In this document: one piece after another, positions 41,560-54,461 of the stretch
Numbering within the stretch: position 1 is the first letter of the stretch
How the letters are laid out: every line of letters begins with the position of its first letter
Assembly: GCF_020520425.1 (NCBI RefSeq)
Contig: NC_079492.1
Span: forward strand, 102,769,157-102,833,156
DNA length: 64,000 nt
DNA from: Spinacia oleracea
Lineage: Eukaryota; Streptophyta; Magnoliopsida; Caryophyllales; Amaranthaceae
Direction of reading: 5' to 3'
The notes under the pieces: model-generated
Databases searched by the model: none
The model's input: the letters and a program-made list of their open reading frames with translations, nothing else
Told to the model about the DNA's origin: nothing
Made by a program: the position numbers and the translations under genes

Positions 41560-44324
41560 CGTTATCAGCACCATTGCAAACCGACTGATGGAAATCAAAG
41601 GAAGTTGCGACTTAACAAACGAGAAAATAACAAAGAGAATCGTCATTATCGATGTAAGTAAATATTAATCGATTTACATGGATTGTATGATATTATACTT
41701 GGTGAATTATAATCTGATTGTGATTGTAGTCCGTCAAATGCTTTTATTTTCATACTTTACTTTGTTGAATACGTGATTTCGAGTATATGATTTTGTGTTG
41801 ACGTACAGATAAACTTAATTTTATATTGTAACCTTTAGATTTGGAGTTTGGATTGATTGATTGATATCTGTGCGGTATTTACTTTTAATTAATTCTTTGG
41901 TGGATATGGTATCTAACCGTCAACTGCATTTCTATATACTCTTAATTTGCTTAATTACGTTTTTTATAATAACCGTCCGTTATTTTTATGCATCCTTATG
42001 AATATATGATGCCTATGTATGTGCTTTTGGGTAGACCAAGTAACTAACAATTTGGATGTGAATACAAGGAAACGATCTAACAAATTAATTTCGCATGGTT
42101 AATCACTATTATTGCATGTTTGTAATAGTTGTGACCCATATTTTTACTTTTAATTTATTTTCTTAATGTCTCCCTCGGTATGTTGCTTTATGTTTATATA
42201 AAGGTTATTTAGAGATGTTACATTCCGATCCTACTAGAAGTGGGACTTTGAAAACGACAAAAGTGATTTTAAATATGGTGATACAACTTAGTTATACGTT
42301 GTTGATTTCTGAACTTCCCCCGAAGGGATTAATTAAGTCTAAGAGTGTCTCTCATATAATGACAATATATTATGAAAAGGTATGGCTAGTGGGTAGTTTA
42401 AAATGCTCCCACGATAGTTAAGAATGGAATACATGCAAAGATAAGGGGGAGATAGCTTTTAAGTTTACAAAATAGTGGTATATAGATTAAAAAAAAAAAA
42501 AAGATACAATGATGGTAAAAGTGGTACACGTGTTGTTCATATTTCATTAATTCTTTTTATGAATACGAGTACAAGTTTATGATATTATTATACCATCCTG
42601 AAGATGAAGAAAGATGAATATGTGTATTGAAATTGATATGTACCACAATTACAATGCATACTCCAGAAGAGTATAAGCTATCTTTCCATAAGTGTGTTGG
42701 ATTGTCTTGCCATTACAAATAAGACACCAGTTTGTGTCGTTATATCACATCAGAATATGTTCAAATTATAGTATTTTATAATCACAATGATCACTTTGGG
42801 AAGATAACCAGCAGTTATCGAATAAAACATTTGAATATGATATTATATACGTACGATATGATAATTAAGGCCATCCGGGTTTAAGAACACCCGTCATAAG
42901 AATTTGAAAATTCTTGTCAAATAAAAATTTATGTGCTAACATTCACTCATATGTTGTATATATTCAAAGGCAAGACATAATGATGAGGTTGAGTTGTAAT
43001 TCAATCGAATAGTTATAATGAATCGATTGAGAAAATAATATAAGAGATATTAATGACTTAAAAAAAAACTTGTATAATGATATGATATGTGATTTGAAGT
43101 TCACCATAATAGTAAGTGACCTGAAGTCTACCATAATGATAGGAGGTGACTTGAAGATCACCGAGAAGTTTATAAGTGTTTTGTGATTGATTTAAGTATC
43201 ATATATCTCTTGATTGGGGCAATCATACGTCAGCACGAAATGAGAAAATATGAAGGAAAAAAAATACAACTGCACATTGTATCTACTCCCCATGATCAAT
43301 TTTAATCTCCAGAAGAGAACGGAAGCATGAAACATTTATCAAAATACACGTTGAAAGTGTATTATTAGTTGGTGAAAGATTTTATGCCCCATAATATATT
43401 GAAAATATTTTTCCAACTTAGGGGGAGACGAGCTAGAATAAGTTGGCAAAATTGAAAGATAATATATTGATCCCCATACGAGTAAGTGTAAATGCCAACT
43501 GTATGTCCTCGAAGTATGTTTGGACATAAATATCTTGACTTGATTATTATGTTAAATTGTTACATGTTCAGATGCAATAATGTGTATATTGGTCATAGTG
43601 CTCGATGTTACCATAATGATCTTGCCAATATTTATTTAAATCTTTGCACCTGAAGTGTAGATTATATATACGGTTCCAACATAATGATGAGATATAGATT
43701 TATTTATATGAAAAGGGCAAGATAATGCAGTTGATGATATTATTGAAAATAAAGAAAACATTAATATATAGTGTATGAAATACCCTTGAAGTGGTATAGA
43801 TATCTGAACCATAATAGATGGCCCGTGAGAAAAGATGAATGGTACCTATTGAATAAGTATTCAGATATCATTGATGAATAACATGCAATGTATATGTTGA
43901 AGAATTTTAATGATACCGGTAGATGATGGAACCGAAATATAATGCATATGCGAGAAATAATGGATTGAATAGGGGATCGTAAATCTATGTCTATTTTGAT
44001 GTAAACATCATTACAATGATCAAATGAGCTCATGGACCTGAAGTCCAAAAAGTTATGGATTTGAAATATCCACAATGTACAGTGTTTTGCATTTGAGTCT
44101 TACATTCATATACTTCTGTAGTTAATAGGTAAATGCATCATTCATTTGTTTTTATGTACATGGTATGATGTAGATTATCCAGTTATAATTTCATATTGCA
44201 TGTTTCAAAACTATTATGATGTCGTATATGAATATGCATCCAAAGAAATGTAATACGGATTTGCAACTTTATGAGTATTATAAGAGGAGTTTCTTACTCC
44301 AATGGGTGAATAGTTGCGAAAGAA

Positions 44325-44325
<1 letters not shown>

Positions 44326-44405
<80 letters not shown>
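44326..44405. repeat. (TA)40 microsatellite
   Basis: About 80 bp of uninterrupted TA dinucleotides inside copia B; it can form a long hairpin. Frames translating it as Tyr-Ile repeats are artefacts. Confidence 0.95.
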
Positions 44406-44407
<2 letters not shown>

Positions 44408-45107
44408 GTTGATTTAATAGCATGGTATGAATCATGCAAATAAGAAAAGTTCCTGAAGAACTTATACATACTGTTCTTAAACATCTTGCCCTTTCATTGA
44501 TGACATATTATCAAAACTTTGAAGAGTGTTTTTGAAATGTCATCTCAAGTTCTCAACCAATAGTTTGAGTACTTTAAAATTACGAAATATACATATTAAT
44601 TTATTCATGGAAAAATTCTTGTACGAATATGAGTTGATTCAAAATTTTAAGATAAGAGTATGTAATGTCCTTACATTGAGTTTAATTTTATGGTCCAGAA
44701 GAACCATAAATTACATTATACCCTAAGTTGGACAATGATATTATTATTTATCATGTATTGTCATGAAAGTATGACTAGAGAAATTTTGATCAACATTGAT
44801 GATTACAACTACTTATGACCTCTAGAAGAAGGTTTATAAATGTCCAATATTTAAGGATATATTTTGTAATATTATGTACAAGCTAGAAAATATATTTATT
44901 TCAGGTATTATTGTCAAAAGTCTGGTGATATAAATACTCACCTAGTGCATACAAGTGAACGTTTGAAAATTCATCTCAAATTGTGGAGAATCAACTTCCA
45001 AGGAGCTTCATGTTGCTACATTTGGCAAGTTATCAACGGTATTAGATTCATTGAACTAGAAGATCTCAAGTGATGTATTCATCAGGGGGAGAAAATACGC
45101 GTTGCAC

Positions 45108-45271
45108 TATTTTTCCCTTAACCATGGTTTTGTCCCATTGGGTTTTCCTGGTAAGGTTTTTAACGAGGCAACATCCCAAGCGTATTATGATGAGTGTTGT
45201 ACTCTTTTCCTTCACTAGGGTTTTATCCCACAGGGTTTTCCTAAAAAGATTTTTAATGAGGCATCATCTCA
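45108..45271 (+). repeat. tandem duplicated 3' untranslated block of copia B
   Basis: Two diverged copies, about 45,108-45,175 and 45,203-45,271, period about 95 bp. Each has GGTTTTGTCCCATTGGG or a close variant, then TTTTCCT, then (A/G)AGGTTTTTAA(C/T)GAGGCA. It lies just before the purine tract and carries stops in all frames. Confidence 0.75.
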
Positions 45272-45324
45272 TGTACATTACAGAGTCATTGTATTATTTT
45301 AGATAATGGACATCCAAGGGGGAG

Positions 45325-45478
45325 TGTTATAAATATATTGTATTGTGGATGCCCATTAGACTTGACATCATTATCCTATATAATGTATATATGTGTACAT
45401 ATTATGGAAATTGGAATAAGATGATAACCGCCTTTTCTCTCTCTTTCTCTCTCTCCCTTTCTCCCTAATTTCATAACA
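45325..45478 (+). repeat. 3' LTR of copia B
   Basis: 154 bp, TGTTATAAATATATTG... to ...TTTCATAACA, followed by atgta (45,479-45,483). Confidence 0.88.
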
Positions 45479-45543
45479 ATGTATGAATAGTGTAAAAATG
45501 GAACAATTATACCAGTAAAATAAAAATAAAAATGGATGGAGTA

Positions 45544-48152
<2,609 letters not shown>

Positions 48153-49544
48153 TAAGTAATACTCCTAGTATTTCTTCTAGTCTTTCATTTCTTGCTGTAA
48201 GGGTTGTTTTAGGTTTATGAGAGGATTTTTCCTAAAATCCTCTCATGCATTATCTTGTCTGACTTCGTCTACTTCGTACTATCCTGAATTCAGGCATTTA
48301 GAATGTTTGCTCAATTATGTTTAGGAGCCTCTTAGTTTCTCTTTCGTTTGTAGAATATGTATTAAAATTTCTTCCTAAAGCACTATAGTTTTTTATACCC
48401 CCTCCTAATTCCCATTCAGGTGGCCTTAAAGACTATTACAAGTTTACAACCCATTGAATTTCAGGTAGGCGATAAATAATTGGTGATAGTTGTGTTGAAT
48501 TTCTAAGTAATTTTGCATAAAATGTCTCAGGCGTTGATGTTTATCGTAGAAGAATTTGACCCTGGAACATTATTTATCATCATAAATAGTTGGATGAATA
48601 TTTTCATGGAAATTGACTACACGATATGCCTTTTAAGCTTTCCAACGATTGTCAACATTTCAAATATGAGTGAAGTTCATTAGAGGTGAAGCATGGATAG
48701 ACGAGGCAGAACATTATTTACCAGAATTTGTTACTTTGTACCTAGCATTAATAAACTCTTCCGAATTCAACTCTTTACTGACCTTAAAACATGCGTCTTG
48801 CAGTGGAAGTTCTTGTGCTAAAAAATCGTTTTGCTGACGGCATTTCATAATTTCTACTGTATTTTATCTGGAAAATCTGGGCCATTTTTCATCCCAGAAA
48901 AGAGGGGTACAGCTGACAGTATCGTTGTGCCCATTGTCTAATGTCATGAACCTGCTACAATTACAATTTACAAACAACTGGCCTCATGGAATCATTCTAG
49001 TGTTGTTTATTTGTCAAATTGTCAATAAAGAAAAAGATTAAAGAGTTCACATAAGAGAAGAAAAGGATAAGGTACTTGAAAAGGATAAGGTAGTGTAGGG
49101 TAATTGTCATACCAGAAGAAGAAGCTTTAAGGGTGGGGGGATATGCAAGATAAATTATACTCTGAATTTAACAACTAACATCTTAAATACGGTTTTAGAC
49201 GGCAAAAATATTTCCTGTATAAATAATTCAACGGTTTTTTGAGTTTCACGAAAAAATTGAACTGACGAGTGCTGCGACTAAAAATATTCAATGTTTTTCC
49301 CTAAATAAATTACTACGGAGTAATTATTTATTACAACGACAGTAGCTGAAAACAGAACGATTTCCACTTTTAACAGTTGCAAAAGTCACTGTCTCGAGCC
49401 ATAAATAAAACTCCGCTTAACAAAATAGTTTCATTTTGGGTCTTCAGGTTACTGGAGTGTGGACATGCTTGCCAAAGTTCCCAGAGTTGAAGACTGCAAC
49501 ATGGCTGGCCTAAATCTAATCAACTACGGATGATATGAGAAGTC
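48153..49544. other. convergent intergenic region between PCNA and translocator gene
   Basis: Holds the PCNA 3' UTR (roughly to 48,400, no strong poly(A) signal seen) and, from the other side, the translocator 3' UTR. The middle (48,420-49,440) has no supported gene and no clear transposon ends. Confidence 0.6.
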
Positions 49545-51978
49545 TTATTTGCTCCGCTTTTTGGCTTCACTGTAGAGAATAACTCCTATTACCGTGAGGC
49601 AGTAGCCAAGCATTCCAGTCACTGATACAGGGTTCCTAAAGATCAAAATTGAGATTACAACCGCAACAGCTCCCTTGGCATTTCCCAAAACCTGGACCAA
49701 AAAAGCAAGTTTAAACACCAAAAGGAAGTTGTAAACCGTACAAAAAGGGGGAGAAGGTAGTATGACGCATACGTGCTTCTATAAGCTGTTTCTATAACTT
49801 CATCTACCAGTTGAAAACTTTGTTGTTTCAGTGTTTTGTTATAAAAATGTCTCATATGGATGTTCATGGTAATGTAACTCCCTCACGAACCATGAGTGTT
49901 TCTTGATTAGCTTCCTTACTATGCCTTCCCATCAAAAGGTAAATTTGGGACAAGAGAACATATAAAAATATGCACAAATGATCTAGTGTTGAGCATTAAC
50001 TAGGAAATCCATTTCAGACGTTATATACAAATTAATACTCTGTACCATTCCCTCTTGTTATTATGATATTTTCCTTATTGCAAAGGGGATGCGAATGTGT
50101 GTAACAAAACAAATGGGCTGTGAATGTGTAATGCACAAGTGAGCACTGAACTACCATACTGTTACATAAAATAATAATAAAATAAAACTTGGCAACCAGC
50201 AGATAAGTAGAAAAAAGGCCATGGAGGTGGTGATGGACGCAAAAGAAAACTGACTATAATCCGTAAACCGGCAAACAGGAAAGGTTTCAGGAATACCTGG
50301 AGAGTTAATGCACTTGTGTGGTTGGTCACCAAAAAGTTGGTCAAATTCACAAAGTAGGCCAGTGCAGAATTGAAGAGCAGATACCAAACAATGCTTAGAT
50401 CTTCTCTTGCAAGAGCTACAGTGATCCCAACTACATTTTTCTCCATTATAAGTGCTGCAGGAATAAGGCAAACAACAGCTATAGGAGCCATGTACATAAG
50501 AAGATTCATAGAATTGAGCTTCTCCCTGTCAAATGCAATGAAAATCAATCAATAAATCTCACTCGGTATGTGAAAAACAACCCATTCTGCAGGAAGATTA
50601 TTCTTACCCTTCAGAAGATAATAAGATTCCTTGAAGCACTGTCTTAAGTGCTCTTGCAGCAGTCGCTCCAACGCACATTATAAATCCAAACAAATTAAAC
50701 ATGGGCTCTCCCTACAAGAAAGCATCAAATTACCAATTTAAGCAACCAAACATCAGCACCAAGAATGTACAACTTAAATAAAAGATCAAAATTCCCCACT
50801 TTATACGAGTTCCACAATACCAAACAATATACCAGGCTACCAATCACTACAAGAAACGGTAGGCGTTAGGGATGCAAAGATGTCAATCATTTTAAAAAGC
50901 AGAACAGAAATGTGAATAAGATTTTGTCAACTTTGTGGTGTTTGGAAAGCTAGGACTGTTATTAAACTTCCCTTTCTCTTCACTTATAAAGTTATAAGGA
51001 TCCGCAACCAATCACTTCTCTCCTTATATGTTACACCGGTAAAAGTAGTTGATTAGTTTCGGAAACAGTCCCTGCAGAGTGTTAACACCGACAAGGAGCC
51101 ATACGGCCCATACCCATTTATATAACAATACTCCTATGGTGAGGAAACCATTACACCAAGAGATGATGAGCAAATCTTCTGTTATGAGCATTTTACCCTT
51201 TTCAACCACAAAAAAACCCTCATCTCTCAGTCTGTCACCAATCATCATCCACCGACATTTGAACATTCAGCCAATTCACATAAGTAATCACATTAGTAGA
51301 TTAAGTAAGGATCCAAAGGAAATTCCTCACTGATCCAAGAACCAGCTAATAATTATGACAACAAACATAATGATCTTGCTCTATTCCTGCATATTTAGTT
51401 TATCACCCATTTTTATCAAAAATAATAATATTAAGAGGCATACAACTTCACATTTATTAAGTGCACAAACACGTACATAAATAAACATTCAACAAAATTT
51501 CAATTTTTTTTAGAAATAAAAGAAAATTGTAACATACCCCACTGGCAATGACAACGCCAGTAACAACAGGAATGAGAGTGACATAAGTGAGCCAAGCCTC
51601 CCTCTTGAAGGTCATCAAATAAGCAAAAATGGCGGTAAAAAACGGCGTCGTAGCACCGACAGCCTGATTGAAAGAGACAGGGAGATAGCGAAGAGAGATG
51701 TTACCACTGACGACAGAGGCGCAGAAGATGGCGGAAAGGGCGGCGATCTTCGCAAATTGAACGCGAGATCGAACCATTTGCATTGGAACAACCTTCAACC
51801 AAACAATGGCGATGTAACTCAGGAGAGAACAAGCTGTCATATGACACATTGTAAGGAAAATCGGATATTTGAATCCATAATTGCTCAACAAATACTTGTT
51901 CAATAGGATTACACCGATATTTGAGGAGTACCAGAAGGTTATCAATCCGATCGTAAATAATTTTCCAGTGGGTTTCAT
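49545..51978 (-). CDS. nucleotide-sugar / triose-phosphate translocator family protein (UUAT-like)
   Basis: Minus-strand four-exon gene: 51,978-51,538, 50,711-50,608, 50,525-50,297 and 49,691-49,545, all GT-AG; 921 nt, 306 residues. It begins [20 protein letters not shown] and ends [12 protein letters not shown]. About ten hydrophobic segments; hallmark stretches [52 protein letters not shown] and [18 protein letters not shown] of the drug/metabolite-transporter TPT domain. Sequence and length fit the Arabidopsis At3g11320/At5g05820 clade, grouped with Golgi UDP-uronic-acid transporters (UUAT); the substrate here is inferred only. No transit peptide is visible, so it is Golgi/ER rather than plastid. 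The Lys-rich tail could be an ER/Golgi sorting signal. Tail-to-tail with PCNA. Frame intact. Confidence 0.93.
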
Positions 51979-52144
51979 TTGATTTGTTTTAGGGTGAGAT
52001 TTGGATGCTTGATTTGGTGAAATTAGGGTTTGTTTTTAATTTGGGGGAATGGAGATGTGAAATGTGAAGAGAGAGGAAGAAATTAGGGTTGGAGGAGAGA
52101 GAAAAGAGGTGAGTTTTAATGGCGGAAGGGAAGGAGTTGTAGCA

Positions 52145-52176
<32 letters not shown>

Positions 52177-52317
52177 CGATGAGAGGGGAAATAAGGCGCC
52201 AGCTTTGAGTGTCTTGATGGACTCCTAACTCCTTCCTCACATTCTTCTTCCAAGGAGTACAAACACTATTTTTTGTCTTTGTTTTTGTTTCTTGTAAACT
52301 CAATTTCTACTTCATTA
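51979..52317 (-). promoter_or_regulatory. 5' leader and proximal promoter of the translocator gene
   Basis: On the minus strand the leader is CT-rich and carries AAACCCTAATTT (telo-box, about 52,022-52,033) and a second AACCCTAATTT (about 52,080-52,090). A GAT/ATC trinucleotide run (52,145-52,178) lies about 170 bp upstream of the ATG. No clear TATA box. The region is bounded at 52,318 by the Mutator-like element's target duplication, so the native promoter upstream has been displaced or the element has become part of it. Confidence 0.55.
52145..52178. repeat. (GAT)n microsatellite in translocator 5' region
   Basis: About eleven GAT units with one GAC interruption near the right end. Confidence 0.9.
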
Positions 52318-52326
52318 TTATTTAAT

Positions 52327-53625
52327 CGGATATTTCATGAAATGCCCCCGAGTTTTGCCATAATTCACCAAACGTCCATCAAGTTTCAATAATTCATAAA
52401 ATACCATTCACAATTCGTACAAATACCCAACATACCCTTACTAATAACGGACCGTTAGTCTGCCGTTAGCCAAGTTTACAATTCACCCAAAAGCCCCTAT
52501 TCTGAAACTTATTTCACCAAATGCCCCTATTGTGAAACTTATTTCACCAAATGCCCCAAACTTAAATATAGCTATTTTGATGTTTCAACGACTAGTTTTT
52601 GTGTTTGAAGGGTAGTTGTTGGTCACAGTTGACTATAAAAGCCCCTTTACTGAATGGTTCTTGTAAGTTAGATGTTATTTTGATTTGCTTTGCTAATTTC
52701 ATAAGATTTTTGTCATGAGTTTTCTTTCAAAATCATCATCCACACCCAATGGTCGAGTCCACATATATTAGAGTACCTACCAAATTTTGTTATTGTGGTA
52801 GGAAATTTGTCATTCGAAGCTCTGATACAACACTCAATCCACAAAGGTTGTACTACAAGTGTGATATTGATGTTTGTAATTTTACTATTTGTAATTATGA
52901 AGTAAACACAAGTAATGAGAAACAAATTCACATTTCATAAATAATTGATGTTGCATAATCTGCACAAAATACCAAACTGGGAAGCATTTCTGTTTTTAGC
53001 TTCACTTACAAAACATCTTTGCACCAACTACATTTAATGTTATTTTCTACTCAATGAATATGTGCAAGATCAAAACAGATGTGCAAAAAACTACCCCAAA
53101 AAGCATTAGCAGCTATCCAGAAGAGCTTGTGGAACACCACTTCAACCTCCATTCCTACTACAATAACAAAATTTGTTAGGTACCCTAATATATGTGGACT
53201 CATTGGGTGTGGAAGATGATTTTGAAAGAAAACTCATGACACAAATCTTATGAAATTAGCAAAGTAAAGTAAAATAACATCTAAAATACAAGAACCATTC
53301 AGTAAAGGGGTTTTTATAGCCAACCATGACCAAGAACCAGTTTTCAAACACAAAAACTAGCCGTCGGAACATCATAATAGCTATATTTAAATTTGGGGCA
53401 TTTGGTGAAATAAGTTTCATAATAGGGGCATTTGGTGAAATAAGTTTCAGACTAGGGGCATTTGGGTGAATTGGAAACTTGGCTAACGGCGGACTAACGG
53501 CCCGTTATTAGTAAGGGTATGTTGGGTATTTGTACGAATTGTGAGGGGTATTTTATGAATTATTGAAACTTGATGGGCGTTTGGTGAATTATGGCAAAAC
53601 TCGAGGGCATTTCATGAAATTTCCG
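52327..53625. mobile_element. Mutator-like element with ~475-bp terminal inverted repeats
   Basis: 1299 bp flanked by a perfect 9-bp duplication ttatttaat (52,318-52,326 and 53,626-53,634). The left arm is about 52,327-52,805 and the right arm 53,151-53,625, highly similar in inverse orientation; the loop is about 345 bp. The ends (CGGA-ATTTCATGAAATG) match the termini of the element at 25,044-26,275. The arms plus loop carry a GRF zinc-finger fragment. No transposase, so it is mobilised in trans. Confidence 0.92.
52749..52940 (+). pseudogene. GRF-type zinc finger fragment inside the Mutator-like element
   Basis: A 63-codon frame beginning MVESTYIRVPTKFCYCGRKF and continuing SSDTTLNPQRLYYKCDIDVC. 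It fits the GRF zinc finger pattern (CxCG, then S-x-T-xx-NP-x-R-x-(F/Y)Y-x-C, then C-x-F), a DNA-binding fold found in topoisomerase III and many plant repeat-encoded proteins. The start lies in the left arm; the right arm has the same first codons in inverse but then diverges. The usual residues after the finger (F-x-W) are replaced by FTICNYE. Probably a captured or relic coding piece; expression unknown. Confidence 0.7.
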
Positions 53626-53758
53626 TTATTTAATTCATAATTATATATTCCGTGCTTTGTATTTTCTAAATTAGATTTAATTTTAATTCAATTTAAAGTA
53701 AGGGTCAATTAGTATAATTATTATTTGATTACCCAATATTTTCACTTTTAACTCCTTA

Positions 53759-54065
53759 CAGCATCTCCAACGGTAAGCTAATTTTTAAATTAGCTTGTCA
53801 TGCCACATAATATTTCAAGCTACTTCCCTTTCTAGCTAGTTAGTACCCTAGTGGTTAGCTATTAGCTTGATATTAAGTAGTCATATTTGTCAATCAATAT
53901 TTTATTTTATTTTAATTTAATATTATTTCATTGGCCAAGATTTTTCAAGCAAAGCTAATTTGTTTGGCCAATCTAATTTATCATTCCAACTCCAATGGTC
54001 AAGCTAGTAGCTTAGAATTTCTAAAATTGCAAGCAAGCCCATAGCTATAACCATTGGAGATGCTC
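53759..54065. mobile_element. Tourist-like (PIF/Harbinger) MITE
   Basis: 307 bp with 15-bp imperfect terminal inverted repeats (CAGCATCTCCAACGG / GAGCATCTCCAATGG) and TTA duplications at 53,756-53,758 and 54,066-54,068. GAGCATCTCCAA ends with a three-base TTA/TAA duplication are typical of the PIF/Harbinger superfamily. Confidence 0.83.
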
Positions 54066-54068
54066 TTA

Positions 54069-54461
54069 TGGGCAAACAATGATGTATATATAATTTTCTT
54101 AATTTTCTACTACCTCTGTTTCATAATGGTTTTTATATTTTCCGTTTTGTTTCATGTATTCTTTACCATTTTTTTAATTCTATTTTAAGACATGAAAATT
54201 TACTATCTTACCCCCACAATATTATAACTTTCACTACTTTCTCTTCATTTATTTATTTATTTTCTTACACATACCCACCTTTTTGCGAGGGCGGAGAGGC
54301 CCATCTCAGAGATGTGTTTCCAAACACATATCCGAGGGCTAGACAGTAATTTCTTAATTATTTTGAAAACTTTTGAGTACCATATATTGAGAAATGAACA
54401 CCATTTTTGAACTTATGAGTACCATTTTTGAGCTTATGAGTACCATAGTTGAACATATCGA
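54069..54461. other. intergenic, short direct repeats, no gene
   Basis: Contains a possible Stowaway-like relic (CTACCTCTGTTTCATAATGG, 54,111-54,130) and, at about 54,372-54,460, several direct repeats of TGAGTACCAT/GAACTTATGAGTACCAT that form the insertion target of the Helitron. Confidence 0.5.

Larger units (their letters stand above)
41560..45324 (+). pseudogene. decayed internal region of copia B
   Basis: No long frame survives. Around 43,400-43,540 the plus strand still reads, through stops and shifts, LGGDE followed by a weakened 'sxLDPhTxxCE.EVQ'-type block (CCCCATACGAGTAAGTGTAA), which I recognise from the integrase-RT spacer of copia polyproteins. The 3' end has a duplicated untranslated block (45,108-45,271) and the purine tract CCAAGGGGGAG (45,314-45,324). 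At 3.8 kb it is shorter than an intact copia internal region, so pieces are missing. Confidence 0.6.
27308..45478 (+). mobile_element. Ty1/copia element B, short LTRs, decayed, host of further insertions
   Basis: LTRs of about 155 bp: the 5' LTR is 27,308-27,368 plus 41,466-41,559 (split by gypsy D), the 3' LTR 45,325-45,478. The 5-bp duplication is atgta at 26,946-26,950 (now separated from the LTR by the MITE) and 45,479-45,483. The 5' LTR is followed by CGTTATCAGCACC (41,560-41,572), a primer-site position; the 3' LTR is preceded by CCAAGGGGGAG. The internal region of about 3.8 kb is decayed. Confidence 0.87.
26736..45541. mobile_element. outermost Stowaway-like MITE, split by nested retrotransposons
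   Basis: The left piece 26,736-26,950 starts CTCCTCCGTTTTTTTAATTG. The right piece 45,484-45,541 ends, inverted, CTCCATCCATTTTTATTTTT, and both arms continue into an AATTG-(C/T)-(A/T)CCATTT block. Flanking TA dinucleotides lie at 26,734-26,735 and 45,542-45,543. Without the insertions it is about 273 bp, a normal Stowaway size. The arms are imperfect, so this is an old copy. Confidence 0.65.

Noticed and set aside
44214..44484. Tyr-Ile repeat proteins
   Set aside because: Translation of the (TA)40 microsatellite.
49655..49867. Minus-strand 70-codon frame overlapping translocator exon 4
   Set aside because: It reads through intron 3 in a different frame from the real exon 4 (49,545-49,691).
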